A DNA stretch of 64,000 nt from Paramacrobiotus metropolitanus. Taxonomy: Eukaryota; Tardigrada; Eutardigrada; Parachela; Macrobiotidae. Shown piece after piece: positions 21,300-32,280 of the stretch. Numbering within the stretch: position 1 is the stretch's first letter; every line of letters starts with the position of its first letter. The DNA is taken from the NCBI RefSeq assembly GCF_019649055.1, contig NW_026570422.1, positions 89,836 through 153,835 on the forward strand, written 5' to 3'. The notes below the pieces were generated by a model. It had not been told where the DNA came from, ran no database searches, and saw nothing but the letters and a program-made list of their open reading frames with translations. The translations under genes were made by a program, and so were the position numbers.

Positions 21300-24200
21300 T
21301 CGTATTTCTTCTTACAGTTGTATAATGCGGTACAACTGAGTACAAGTACTACGAACTAATAACTAATCTGAGGTTTCTGTTTCTTTGGTTTCTTCTGCTG
21401 AGAATGTGCCGCCTTTAGTAATGAGTAGTAAAAATTTTATCTGTGATTTGTGTGGAAAAATTTGTTTGACGGCGCATGGGATAGCGTCACATCGCGACAG
21501 TGGAAAATGCAGAGAAGCTCAAGCCCGCAACTTACGAAACAAACCCGGGCTCCCCACTGCATCCCCTCAACCAGTTCCACACGACGAAAACTTGCTGGAC
21601 AAGCTCTCTCGATTGCGACGAACCAATCCTATCCTCCCGCATGTTCCAGTAGGTGCGAGAGATGCATGTGCAAATGCGTTTGCGGAACTACTGACCGCAT
21701 GCTGCGCGAAAAATGACATGGAAGCGTGGAGCAACTTACTCTTCTTTGCACCAAGCATCCTGACAGCTCCTCCTACGAAGTCTGGTAGAGGCCCATCACT
21801 CGCTACGTCGGTGAAGAAGAACTTGTCAAGTAAGCAGACAGAAGATATCATCCCCTCGAAAAAGAAGCAGCCAAAGCCAAAGATCGCAGCAGCATTAAAG
21901 GCAAAACTGGTCAACGCCAAACTGGAAAGTGGATCAATCGGACGCGCGATGAACATTCTCGTTTCACAAGAGACCATCGCGCCTTTAACTGACGAAGTCA
22001 TTGCGATTTTAAAAGAAAAACATCCAGGTCGACCCGTTGACCTGGATGCTACGGTGCGTAACGTCGACGCGATACCCTCTGAAGTAACACATAGAGAACT
22101 GATAGCTGCTGTAGAGTCGTTTGATACGAACCTGCCCTGGCCCGGATGGATTACGCGCTGATCATCTTAAGGATCTGCTATCCACGCAAGGAGAAACGCA
22201 GGAAACTGTTAGACGCCCTAGTGAGATTTGCGGATCACATACTGAACAAGGAGATTCCCGCAGAAGCAAGGAAAGTGTTCTTCGGAGCAAACCTGTTCCC
22301 GTTCCTTAAACCTAACGGTGGCATCCGTCCCATTGCATCAGGATGCACGTTACGCCGCCTTGTAGCGAAGATAGTTTGTTTTCCGGCTGGCAGAAGAAAT
22401 GGGTAATTATTTTCGCCCGGTCCAGTTCGGTTTGGAACGAAACAGGAGCAGAAATCATCGTGCACAGTGCCAGGGAGTTTTTACAGACGCCGTCGACAAA
22501 GCCGCGCGCATTTTTAAAGTTTGATTTTGCAAACGCTTTCAACACCGTTCGGCGGGATAAACTTATGGAAAAAAGTATTCGACCGGATACCCGTATTATA
22601 ATTTTGTTCGTTCTGCGTGGAGAAGACTCAGTTCTATTCTGCATTTCTCCTGCCAGTGGTGTCACCATACCTTCCGCTAGCGGTGTCCAGCAGGGCGATC
22701 CTTGTGCACCAATGTTCTGGTTTACTAACACAAGATGTTTGTTCCCAGATTAAAGCCAGAAACTAACCTGTGGTTTTTTGGATGACGGTGTGTCTGCTGG
22801 AGACCCTCAAGTTGTTAAAGACGATATGGTAAATCTCCAAGAAGCAGCCGCCGCAGTGGGCTTAAGACTAAACACGGCAAAGTGTGAATTATTCGTGGAC
22901 GGCGGAACACCTGCAGAGCGTGAAAACGTAGCCCAGTTATTCCTAAACGCGGTACCGGACATTCGCATTTCTAAACCGGAGGAACTGGAACTGTTAGGCT
23001 CACCCTTGCTGAGCGAAGCGATTGCGGGGCGCGTTGATGAGGAAGGTCGGTCAAGCACAAGTGCTTGCCATTCCAGCTCGGTATATTGCCTTCACATCAG
23101 GCGTTTTTCTTGTTAAAGAATTGCTTGTCGCTGAAATTGTTATATATTCTTAGAACTTCTCCCTGCTGGCAGTATCCTGAAGAATTACGGAAATTCGACG
23201 ATGTCATCCGATTTAAAGCGGAACAGCTGACCAATGTTGCAATGTCGGACACAGTATGGAACCAAGCATCGTTACCCACGAAATTTGGAGGCTTAGGGTT
23301 GATCAGCGCAACAGAAGTGGCGCTAGCTGCTTACACCTCATCAGTCCATGGTGCTGTCGACATGGTGTGTAATGTTACCCGCAATGAATCCATCAAGGAT
23401 CGGTGTAACCGCCTGATAGAAGTGTGGACATCTCGCTTTTCCACCGAACCCCCTCGCACAGAAAGTCGCCGGTTTCAGTCCGCGTGGACTACGCCACAGC
23501 ACACCCAGACAGCATCCCGCATGATGGAGAACGCCGACGTAATTACCTCTGCCCGCCTGTTGGCTGCATCCTCATCGGAGTCGCGCCTGGTTGTCAGCAT
23601 TGCCAGTATCCCTCTTCGGAAACCTGTTGGAAGATGCCCGCCGCATAGCCGTTGCGCGACGGTTGGGAGCCCCGGTCTGCGAACAGCGTATGCCGTTGCG
23701 GTAACGTAGTGGACAGCCTGGGATCACCATGGCTTGGTTTGCAAGTTAGCGAAAGGAAGGCATGGCGTTCACGCCGTATTGAATGACGTGACCAGCGAGC
23801 CTTGAACTCTGCACGAATGCCATCGTCCCTCGAGCGCCGGGACTGGACAGAGGAGATGGCAAAGACCGAACCGGAGTTACCGTTTTCCTTGGAAAAATGG
23901 AAAACCGTTAGTATGGGATGTGACAGTGGCAGACACGTTCGCTCAAACGTGTTATCGCCCCGGACGTCACGGGTGCCGGGAAGTGTAGCAAGGCACGCGA
24001 AAACCATAAGCTAGGAAAGTACGATGGACTTGCAGACCGATATGTAGTACAGCCGATCGCGTTCGAAACCACGGGCACATTGGACCACTCACAAAGAAAT
24101 TCTTCAGGAGCTGTCGCGAAAGATCAGCGATTGTACTGTAATCTCGGTCAGGAGAGTTTGCGAAAATCAGTAAAATACAACGGGGAAACGCTGTCTCTGT

Positions 24201-24340
24201 TCTTGGAACGTTTAACGACATGGTTGACAACGAGAATGTGTTTTTTGCTTTTAAGCTACAAAAAGGTAATGTATTGTACAGAATCATGCCGTTACCGCAA
24301 AAATCATTTCTTAAAGTGTAAAAAAAGTTAATTTATGTGT
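21300..24340 (+). mobile_element. Decayed non-LTR-type retrotransposon
   Basis: A single long coding remnant fills 21421-24321 with no LTRs visible on either side. The order zinc finger, reverse transcriptase, thumb/connection, nuclease-like C-terminus resembles early-branching non-LTR elements (R2/CRE/NeSL-like) that use a restriction-like endonuclease. Neither end can be fixed: no poly-A tail or target duplication is obvious. At least five frameshifts mean this copy is dead. Confidence 0.75.
21421..24321 (+). pseudogene. Retrotransposon polyprotein (RT), frameshifted
   Basis: The first ATG at 21421 starts a C2H2/C2HC zinc finger (FICDLCGK, then SHRDSGKC) and a basic linker, open to 22161. 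After a frameshift the RT domain begins with CPGPDGLRADHLKDLL (about 22140). It continues through FPFLKPNGGIRPIASGC, AFLKFDFANAFNTVRRDKL (the first catalytic Asp), SGVQQGDPCAP, and WFLDDG with both catalytic aspartates at about 22776. The connection region LPTKFGGLGLISATEVALAA (23.27 kb) is followed by a C-terminal block with PLVWDVTVADTFAQ. That block is like the PD-(D/E)XK nuclease core of R2-type elements, and the usual RPDG is altered here to DRTG. Frames change near 22.14, 22.20, 22.39, 22.75, 23.06, 23.65 and 23.9 kb. Such an element would encode RNA-binding and target-primed reverse transcription functions when intact. Confidence 0.8.
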
Positions 24341-27300
24341 CCCGAAACAATAGTAACCCAAAAACAAGATTGTGCAGCGCCAACCCAAAACTTGTCTATA
24401 CAGTCTTCTAACTTTGATGGCTGACATCTCCTTGGGATAACAATTTGTTACGGTTGATTTGTCTATAACGTACTGGACTGCTTAAGGACTGCTTCCAGCT
24501 AAACGGCATTCAACAAGAAAAGCGCGAACGTGATGTGCTATGTCTCCATATTTTTATTCATACAATCTTACCGTTCGAAACGTATTTTTCCTGGGTTTTT
24601 ATGGATAAATCAGCGCGTGGTCAGTTTAAGTCAAGCGTAGTCTTGAAAAATTCCTAATTTCCCATAGGTGTGCCTTCTGAATTTTGATTTTGTTTTAAAA
24701 GCGTTGGTCAGAAGAAATTTTTATTAGTTCTTAAGTATAGAAAATAGATTACTTAATATAACGACGTTCTTTAGATACTGGTACAGTGGTAGTGTGGTAC
24801 TGTAGTGCATTCTTACGAGTAAAACAAATTGTTGCCACGGAGGCAGCAATTAGTGCAATAATGTAGAGAAAAATCGGAATTGCACGGACCATTTAATGAA
24901 AAAAGTGAAAAAATAGCCTGTGGTCACAAGTTCAAGAAAAATCGTGGGGAGGTCAAATATTAGTTTCCGTCCTAGAGGGTTTTGCCGAGCGCGGAGCGCG
25001 AGGAATACCTTGCTAATGCAAATTACGAGTAAGCTATAGTTTTCGTTACCTCATAGCTATCTTCTATCGCGATTTTGCACGTATATTCATATGCCTTTTT
25101 TTTGTGAGTCCGTGTGTGGCCTTGGTTTTATGAGTACGTTGATCCTCTGACTGATTTTCGGATTGCGACGTCAGGCAAGTTTGCACTGCGACTGCATCCA
25201 TATATTCTTCAAATGCAGTGAAAACGGAAAAGACTTCCTTTGTGTTTCCAGCTCTTCTGTGCACTGCTTGAAATCAGGAATTATATCATGCGCTACCGAA
25301 AATAGCCACCGGTCTTCGTATCCCTTACCTAAGTACTTAACATATAAACGTATTGTACAAGTTCTACTGAACCTCGGAAAGTGTTTGAAGAGTAAATGTA
25401 TTATTTTTTCTTTATTTTGGAAATTTCTTGAAGAATCTGTTCGCAGTAAATTCCAACTACGGTGGATTTACCGGATCCAGGGGCTTCTATCACTGATAAG
25501 TACACTGTATTGCCGGGCAAATCAATCGGTCTTCTTTCGGCATCATCCCAAGATAACATCGTGACTATACATATAATTCTTTACAGGCATAAAGCACTAG
25601 GGATTGACTAGAAGTATTGGCTTTTGTAACTGTAGTGTTGAAGATGATCTTTTTCATTTTGAGTTTTTTTAATTAACTTGATAAATTTGTGAATAAACTT
25701 GCAATCGATTTATTTTTTTTTTAATGGTGAATCATTATTTGTTTGAGGATGTTTCTATCAGTTAGGATCTAATTCATTAATAAGGAATAATTAATGATGC
25801 TCCATCAATTTAGATTCAGTTTCTGTTGTACAGCACCGCTGTCCACTGTTTTCAAGTTTTCTTAATTGTTGGCAATCAACTTAAGTGATGTAAAACACAG
25901 CTGTATATGACATTTTTATACGCGAACAGATTATTAAGTATACGCTATAATACGCGCTTGTGTTTCGTATGAAGAGTAAAATTAATCTTCGGCTAATTCG
26001 TCTAACCATACGGTGGGTGGAGACAGCGGGCATAGTTTCTCAGGCGTGTCGGACTGTCGGTTTCCTTGGTGTCAGATTCTGCTTATAAAGCCTTCCATGC
26101 TTTTGGTATGGAGCGCTCATTCAAGTCCGCCGTTTCTCATGGTCAGTGAACCAGTGTCCATATCATAGGAACTAGCGCTTAGTGCAGGACGCCCTCGTGC
26201 TGCTTATGCTCATGGACACAGGCACGTGCCAATTCAATAAAACACCCTTCAGTGACCCTGTTGTTTGTCACCACGGCGCGCAGAAAGCGTACGATACCTC
26301 GTGGAGGCTTATAAAGAGTCGCGTCCACTGCTCGGTTCGGACCGCACTGTCAACGCGTTCCCGTGTATTAGCGGTAAGCGCTTCTCGTGGCGTTTAGCTC
26401 GCGGCCGGTCGTATTCCTTTTGGCCGCTGACACCGGCCACGCAGGTCCTCCAATTATAATTATGCTAGCGCATCTTGAATGGCTTCTTACCCTCCTTCGA
26501 TAGGATTTCCGCTTCTACAATGCTTCTGTCATGTCGATTATGCCATGGTGCTCCCTTCCAAGCCAGCCTGTGGTTGAGGACCTTTGGTATATTATGGGCA
26601 TTGTGTATTATTTCAGTGTACCCTGGCATGTGGCGCAACCGTCGAGTACATCATCTTCAAAATTCACCCATTCCCCACGTGCTTGTTCCTGCGGGCAGTC
26701 GTTGAAAACAGTCATAAGATCCGCATGTAAAACCCCATTATTCGTGCTTGACAGATATTTCTGATAAGATTCCATGAACATTGTTGACCCTTCGTGCGCT
26801 TAGAATAACCAGTGCTCTTTGTCAGTGTCAGTGTTCTTATGCCATAAAAACTTATGCCTTTTACCATCTTGCGGAAGTACAGTTGGCATAAAACGCCACA
26901 GGATCGAATGGTACAGTGTCTTTTAGTAAAATCTGTTCTTCACCCATGCCCTTACTATTTTTTTTCTAAATATGGAAAATGTACACGCAGGTATCATGGT
27001 CTTATTGACAGACTGTTCTTAGCAGCTATCCGACACCGATATATTGTTGAAAGACTCCAGAAAACCTCTGAGTGGTTTCTGGTCCGGAAAATGCCGCTTG
27101 CACGAAATAAACGAGTCACTGGGTAAGGATGGTATCTGGTGCAGACTGCAGAGGATCAGCATCGAAATTTAACGGGGACAGTAACGGGAAATTTAGTAAA
27201 ACGTACTCAATTTAAGTGTATTTATCGAAGATGATTTCTCCACTTTACCAAATCAGCTTCTTAACGTTATAAATTCGTGAAAAAACTTATTAAGTATTAT

Positions 27301-28496
27301 TTTTATTGCACAACAGTATGTATGTAGATAATTATAACAGCTCCTAGCTTTCGTTTTCCACATGATTCCGACAAACAAGGTCACCGCAGTAGCAAAGATG
27401 TGTTTTTTGTACTGCATACAATACAATGTCGAGAGTTGGTTTTCCGTGTTTAGTGCCCTTTCTGCGAGCACTTGAGTGATCGCAAAAGGACTGCACTGAA
27501 AACGGAACGCCGCTCACATTTCAGTTAGTTTTCGAGCGGACATACAGTACAATAAAGCTATGTGATCTGCAAAATTATTGAAAATGGGTGGCAATATAGT
27601 GAATATACTTAATAAATTTTTTACCGCACAGTGGATTCTGAAATGGCTCCGAGTACATATTCACGATTCGTACTTCAAAAAATGCTTTACAGCCTTTAGT
27701 TTACCAGAAGCTTTGGCTACCTGCACGGAAATTATTTCAGCAAGAGAGTAGATACTGAGGTTCTTCCACTGCTTACGTAAGTACATATTTACGTAGGTTA
27801 AGTAAAATATCAATCATTTAAAACCGAGATCCATTATTGTTAATTGTAAGAATACTAGCAGATACTGTAATCTTCTATCTGATACTAGTTCCTGAAAACA
27901 GTTTCATACTAGTAGAACCAATCGCCAGGGCGAGCACGTAAATCAGAATACTTTACTGATGAAACGTTTAACGTAAGGAGTACACTATGTTCCAGTCAAA
28001 GCAATTATTTAGGAGGCATAGTTTCGATGATTTCGTAGCAGAAAGCCAGAAATGCGCGCATTGCGCGATGACCTGTTTTATTCGCCACCACACAACCTCC
28101 ATATTTCCGATATTTTCCAATATCTGTTACCACTTTTCTTTTGCATTCCCCTAAATACAATTAACGAAATGCCAATGGAAATACACTAAATTCTCATTAG
28201 ACACCAATTATAAATTTGCAAATCCATAGAAAGTAAATATGGAAAAAATGACAGCGCAAATCAAAAAAATCCCATTAAAAAATATAAAATTAGTAAAATC
28301 AAATACAGATACAGTAAAAATCAAAAACAGAAGCAAAGACGGATTGCCAACAGAAGAACACCGTGAATTGTAAAAACACCGAACTGAAAGCGGTAAACAA
28401 AGGTCTGGGACTGGAATTATGGCAGTTTAAGGTGCAGCGGTTATCCGCGGAGCACACACAACACCACAGAGGGCGTAGATTTAGGGGACCCGCGGG
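24322..28496. other. No recognised gene; one dispersed repeat
   Basis: Mostly AT-rich. Frames of 60-130 residues at 25.16-25.56 and 26.18-27.13 kb are not supported by composition, splice sites or family resemblance. The only supported feature is the second copy of the dispersed repeat at 27434-27512. Confidence 0.5.
27434..27512 (+). repeat. Dispersed 80-bp repeat, copy 2
   Basis: Same sequence and orientation as 1913-1992 (AGTTGGTTTTCCGTGTTT to AAAACGGAACGCCGC). Confidence 0.75.
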
Positions 28497-28596
28497 GAGG
28501 AGGGCAGAGATGACGACGCTGGTGGTGGTGCCGACAGGATGCCGACATGGTGATTTGCGCACCAGCAAGATACCCAACGGACGCTTACCTAACACA
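28497..28596 (-). pseudogene. JIP gene fragment, exon J copy
   Basis: About 100 bp align with exon J of the JIP pseudogene at 49212-49338 (shared GCCGACATGG, GCGCACCAGC and CTTACCTA on the plus strand). They are diverged with several indels, so no frame survives. In JIP3/JIP4 this exon encodes the beta-propeller strand with VRITA and LWIGT. Confidence 0.7.
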
Positions 28597-28700
28597 GAAA
28601 AATACACACTTCCATATTACCGCATTAACGCTCAAGCATCAGCAGTCCTCCAATGTCAGCACATACACAACTGTAAAGAAAATTATTTCGTATCGGTTAC

Positions 28701-28859
28701 CAGTGCGAAGAGAGGCTTGACGATCAGATCCTGGAGGCGCTGCATGGTGCCGACGTGGAAGAGGCGCAGAGTTGTTGTTCAGCCGCAGCGAGATCCCCAC
28801 GTCACGCCCCACCACCACCGTCTGCCGGATGGCGCTGTCGAATGCGCTTTGAAGCTGCT
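28701..28859 (-). pseudogene. JIP gene fragment, exon I copy
   Basis: Bounded by acceptor TATTGCAG and donor CACTG|GTAACC. Reads SAIRQTVVVGRDVGISLRLN, then after a frameshift the equivalent of the TLRLYH..QHLQD stretch of JIP3/JIP4 propellers. This exon is missing from the longer copy at 48-54 kb, between its exons H and J, so the two loci are not simple copies of one another in their present state. Confidence 0.75.
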
Positions 28860-29712
28860 CTGCAATACCCAAGATTGTATTCTAATCAGAATAAAACAAT
28901 CCGAAAAATCAGCTACCTAATTAACAATCGTATTAACAGCAACAATCACAGCCGGTAACGACGGCGTCGCCTTGAATAAAATTATGAATCATCATGTCTT
29001 TAATTACCCCCAACGCGGTCTTCATTGCGGCTATACACAGTAATCTAATTCGACTAATAAAATGCTAGCAACTTCACTTTGCTATTTTTATTCTGTTTTT
29101 CCCAATTAGAGCGCTAAAATTACCGAATCGATTCTACTATGCAAAACACATGCCATGTTTAAAATCCCAAAGTTCTATTTTTAGAATTAAAGCCAGTCTA
29201 ATATGTATTATCTTTTAGTGTAACTGCAACAACGCTGTCTAGATTCTAGAACTCCGAGTCAAGTGTTAACAGAAAAATATAAACATTCTATCTCCACTAT
29301 TTTCAGTGCATTTATTTTCACAAAATACTGGATGGAAATACAAATGTAGACAGCCATCACTCTACGAAAAGCGACTTCTTTTACTGCCAACGTGTGCAGC
29401 CTGCCCCGTCTGTCAACAATCAATACTGTCTGTGTGCCCGCAGTTCAGTCGTAGAGTAATGGCTTTAGCGGAAAAGCATCCACATTTTGAAGCTGTACAT
29501 CACTCCACTCAATATGATTACGAATTCAACTCTTCTGTCAACCTCAGTTCCTCGACATTCGTTCTGCTACCTACAACTTAAGTTTTAATATCGTTTTACT
29601 ATACAGGAATTTTGTTTTGTAATCTGTCGACAACCTTTTATACATCGTTTCTTTAATTTTATATAAAAGAGATAGTTCCATTCTTCACGATAATCTTATG
29701 TTAGTACGGTAC

Positions 29713-29947
29713 CTGCATATTGAGATTTTTCTCCACCAGCGGCCGGGAAAAAAGGGGCTGCGGGACGACGACACTGCCCGGGGCATTATCACTGCCAGAT
29801 GCGGCGGCTACCGGCTCCATCCAAACACCACCCGCGCCCACTCGGTGTCTCCTTTTCGGCTGACCACATCGGCACAGAGCCGCGAGATTCTCGGCCGCCG
29901 GTGGACTCTTCCACGGCGTTCCGGCCTTCCCCGCCGCCGTGGCGCTC
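29713..29947 (-). pseudogene. JIP gene fragment, exon C copy
   Basis: Aligns end to end with exon C (52783-53028). The acceptor (CTTAG|GAG) and donor (CAG|GTACC) are both kept. The 3' part reads SVVVPQPLFSRPLVEKNLNM against SVVVPKPLYSRPLVEKDPDM in the other copy. The QAFGW motif of the family is disrupted and the frame is broken upstream. Confidence 0.8.
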
Positions 29948-30041
29948 CTAAGTACCGTAAACGTCGTCACCAAGGCAGAATAACACTAATACGTAGTATT
30001 ACGTACCGCGTTGCGAAAGTAAAACATACTGTATTACGAAT

Positions 30042-30205
30042 CGTTCATAATGCCCTTGAAGGTCCACCACATGCGCGGTGCCGAAGGGTGCCGCTTCCGA
30101 AGCTGGAGGAGATCGCGACACGGTCCCTACTGCAAGGGAGACAGGGTGCCGCCGTCCCGGGGAGATGGGAGGAGCCGGTCGGCGGCAGCGACTCGCCACT
30201 GTAAC
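30042..30205 (-). pseudogene. JIP gene fragment, exon B copy
   Basis: Corresponds to exon B (53107-53307). The shared 3' part reads SRSPPASEAAPFGTAHVVDL (other copy SRSPPASEAAPIDTADVVDL). The donor GT has become AT here, so splicing would fail. The sequence also keeps the CAGTAG seen at the stop codon in the other copy. Confidence 0.75.
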
Positions 30206-30847
30206 AGACAGTGCTGGTCTGATCGCCTCAAACAATAAGTCCACTAAAGCTGAAAGCCAAACCTGGATAATCACTAAGAATAATTATTAAGAGTAATTAT
30301 TGTTAATGTTGAATAATTAAGAATTAATTAACAACACACGTCGTAATATGCTTATTATACACATCGTATGCTTTCAACAAAAGTGTAGCGATATGCGGCA
30401 ACAGCTAGTTCAAACATCCGCAGGCCAGCAACAGCAGAAATGATTAACAATTGTTTAAAATCTTAATTATATAACTTTGTAATTATTAACTGTGTCAACT
30501 CATTTTAATTACTTTACAACTAAAAAGCAGAATTCTATCGCGCCGACATATGACGGTTTTTGTATAAGTTTTTCTTTCTTCAGTGGTGCGGCGAGTACAC
30601 CACTCAGTGATAAAATAAAAATCTACTGAAGTTTCTAGACTGACAACAAGATGTTGGTTTACTACAAAGCGCCTAACCGTGTATGGATCGATATCAGTGA
30701 AGCTATGGAGCCATCGCACTACGACACTGCATTAATCAGCTATAACACCGGATGTATTTTGGAGAGCCAACTTCTGTGCCAATATACCGACTGTCAATCG
30801 GCATGATTATTTTCCGTTTTCACGGTTTTTCACTACGCTGCCGCTTA

Positions 30848-30980
30848 CATTTTGAAGAAGCCGGACCGGCCGCAGTGGTGCTGCATGAGGATGACGCGTT
30901 GGCTATGGGAGATGGTGGCGCGCATCTCGTCCTGCGCGTCTCGCCTGGAGCTCCAACAGCTGCTCATTCTTCTCCCGTAA
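30848..30980 (-). pseudogene. JIP gene fragment, exon A 3' part
   Basis: About 130 bp match the 3' half of coiled-coil exon A (53699-53972), including the donor context AAAATGTAAGC. Diverged and frameshifted. The 5' half of the exon is absent. Confidence 0.7.
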
Positions 30981-31568
30981 CGAAAAAGTGCACAATCAGA
31001 CCTAATAAAGAAAAGAAAAGTTGAAAATACAAAAGAAATTCGAAACTAACTATGCAGCCTTTAAAACCAAACATTCTTTTGTATCATATAATAGTGACCA
31101 GTAGCACATTCACAACAGTTGGCATGGCCTGGCATATATTTTTAGTACTCGTATGATTCAGCACGCAGACTGCACACAAAAAAATTGTCAATAAGTGTAC
31201 AAATAAAGCACAAATTAATGCGAATCGATACTAACGGATACGTAACGGCAATTTCTGCCAGTCCGCAATTTGAAAAAGGATGCGTAATTTTTTCCCAGGT
31301 TTTTGTACGTGTATTTTAATCTGGAAAAAGACCATTTTCTGATTCTCGCCTAAATTCAGAGATTATTTATTGTTCAAACTTTTATACCGGCGGACAAAAC
31401 CGCGCCACTGATGTTAAAAGAGCCAGCCAAGGGCGCTCACTCCTCTGCGCTTAATAGGTATAGGAATCGTCTCTTATTCGTAGAACACAGTCCTGTACAA
31501 TTATAAATAAATGCAATGCGTAGCGGACATACAGTGACATTTCTAACTATATTACCCTCTATTTGCAC

Positions 31569-31797
31569 CTGGAACATAACCGATGGAGAGCAGATGCGAT
31601 GAGTAGACCGGGAACGGGAAGCTCTCCACCACATTACTGGGCTGGTTGGCTTTGATGGCGGTCACTTTTCTGCAGGAGTGCGTCAAACTGCAGATCCAGA
31701 TAAACGCAGAAACGGCTGCGTACGCATTTTCGCGCAGCAGGCACGACTACAACAGTCAGCATGCGTGGCGACCAGTTAATGCCCTCAGCACGCCCGG
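31569..31797 (-). pseudogene. JIP gene fragment, exon D copy
   Basis: Aligns with exon D (52300-52528) and keeps its donor (CCAG|GTGCAA); the acceptor AG is lost. Its 3' half is still open: IWICSLTHSCRKVTAIKANQ, then a stretch ending SSHLLSIGYVPG. The other copy is broken there by an 8-bp duplication and an internal deletion. The reading frame of the parent exon can therefore be recognised from this copy. Confidence 0.8.
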
Positions 31798-31948
31798 TAT
31801 ACATTTAAGCAACGTAGAGCGGCAGAGACATCGGCGTCCTCTTCCGAGTTCCGGAGCTGTAATCCCACACACTAATGTATCATTTCGCGTTAACTGTAAT
31901 TCGCGATAACTTTTTTCCACTTATAAAGCTTCTCATACTGCCGCTTAC

Positions 31949-32280
31949 AATTTGAAGGAGCTGGACCGGTCGCGGCGCTGCTGAATGACGACGCGCTGAT
32001 TCTGTGGGAGTTTGGCGCGCATCTCGTCCTGCAGCTCCATAAGCTGTTCCTTTACTTGCTCTTCTCCTGCACCAACCGCGCCATCTCCACGCGCGTGAAG
32101 CGCTTCTGCACTAATGCATTCTCGCTGTACTGGCTGGCTTCATGCAGCTTCAGTTCATAGTGCTAACGCATCCGCTTCACACTGCCTTCCAGGACGATGT
32201 GCTCCTGCAGCTTGTTCTTCACTTCCTGCAGCAGGCTGCAGCGACGCGTTCTCTTCGCTGTACCGTACATCTCCTTCTCA
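31949..32280 (-). pseudogene. JIP gene fragment, full exon A copy
   Basis: Acceptor (TTTTTCAG|TGAG) and donor (AATT|GTAAGC) match those of exon A at 53699-53972. At 332 bp against 274 bp it carries an extra segment in its middle. The coiled-coil hallmark QKRFTRVEMARLVQEK is present and closer to the JIP3/JIP4 family sequence than the other copy (QKRFTCEEVARLVQEK). At least one frameshift and one stop break the frame. Confidence 0.8.

Noticed and set aside
25163-27126. Plus-strand frames of 64-133 residues
   Set aside because: No splice context, biased codon use or family resemblance; length is expected by chance in this composition.
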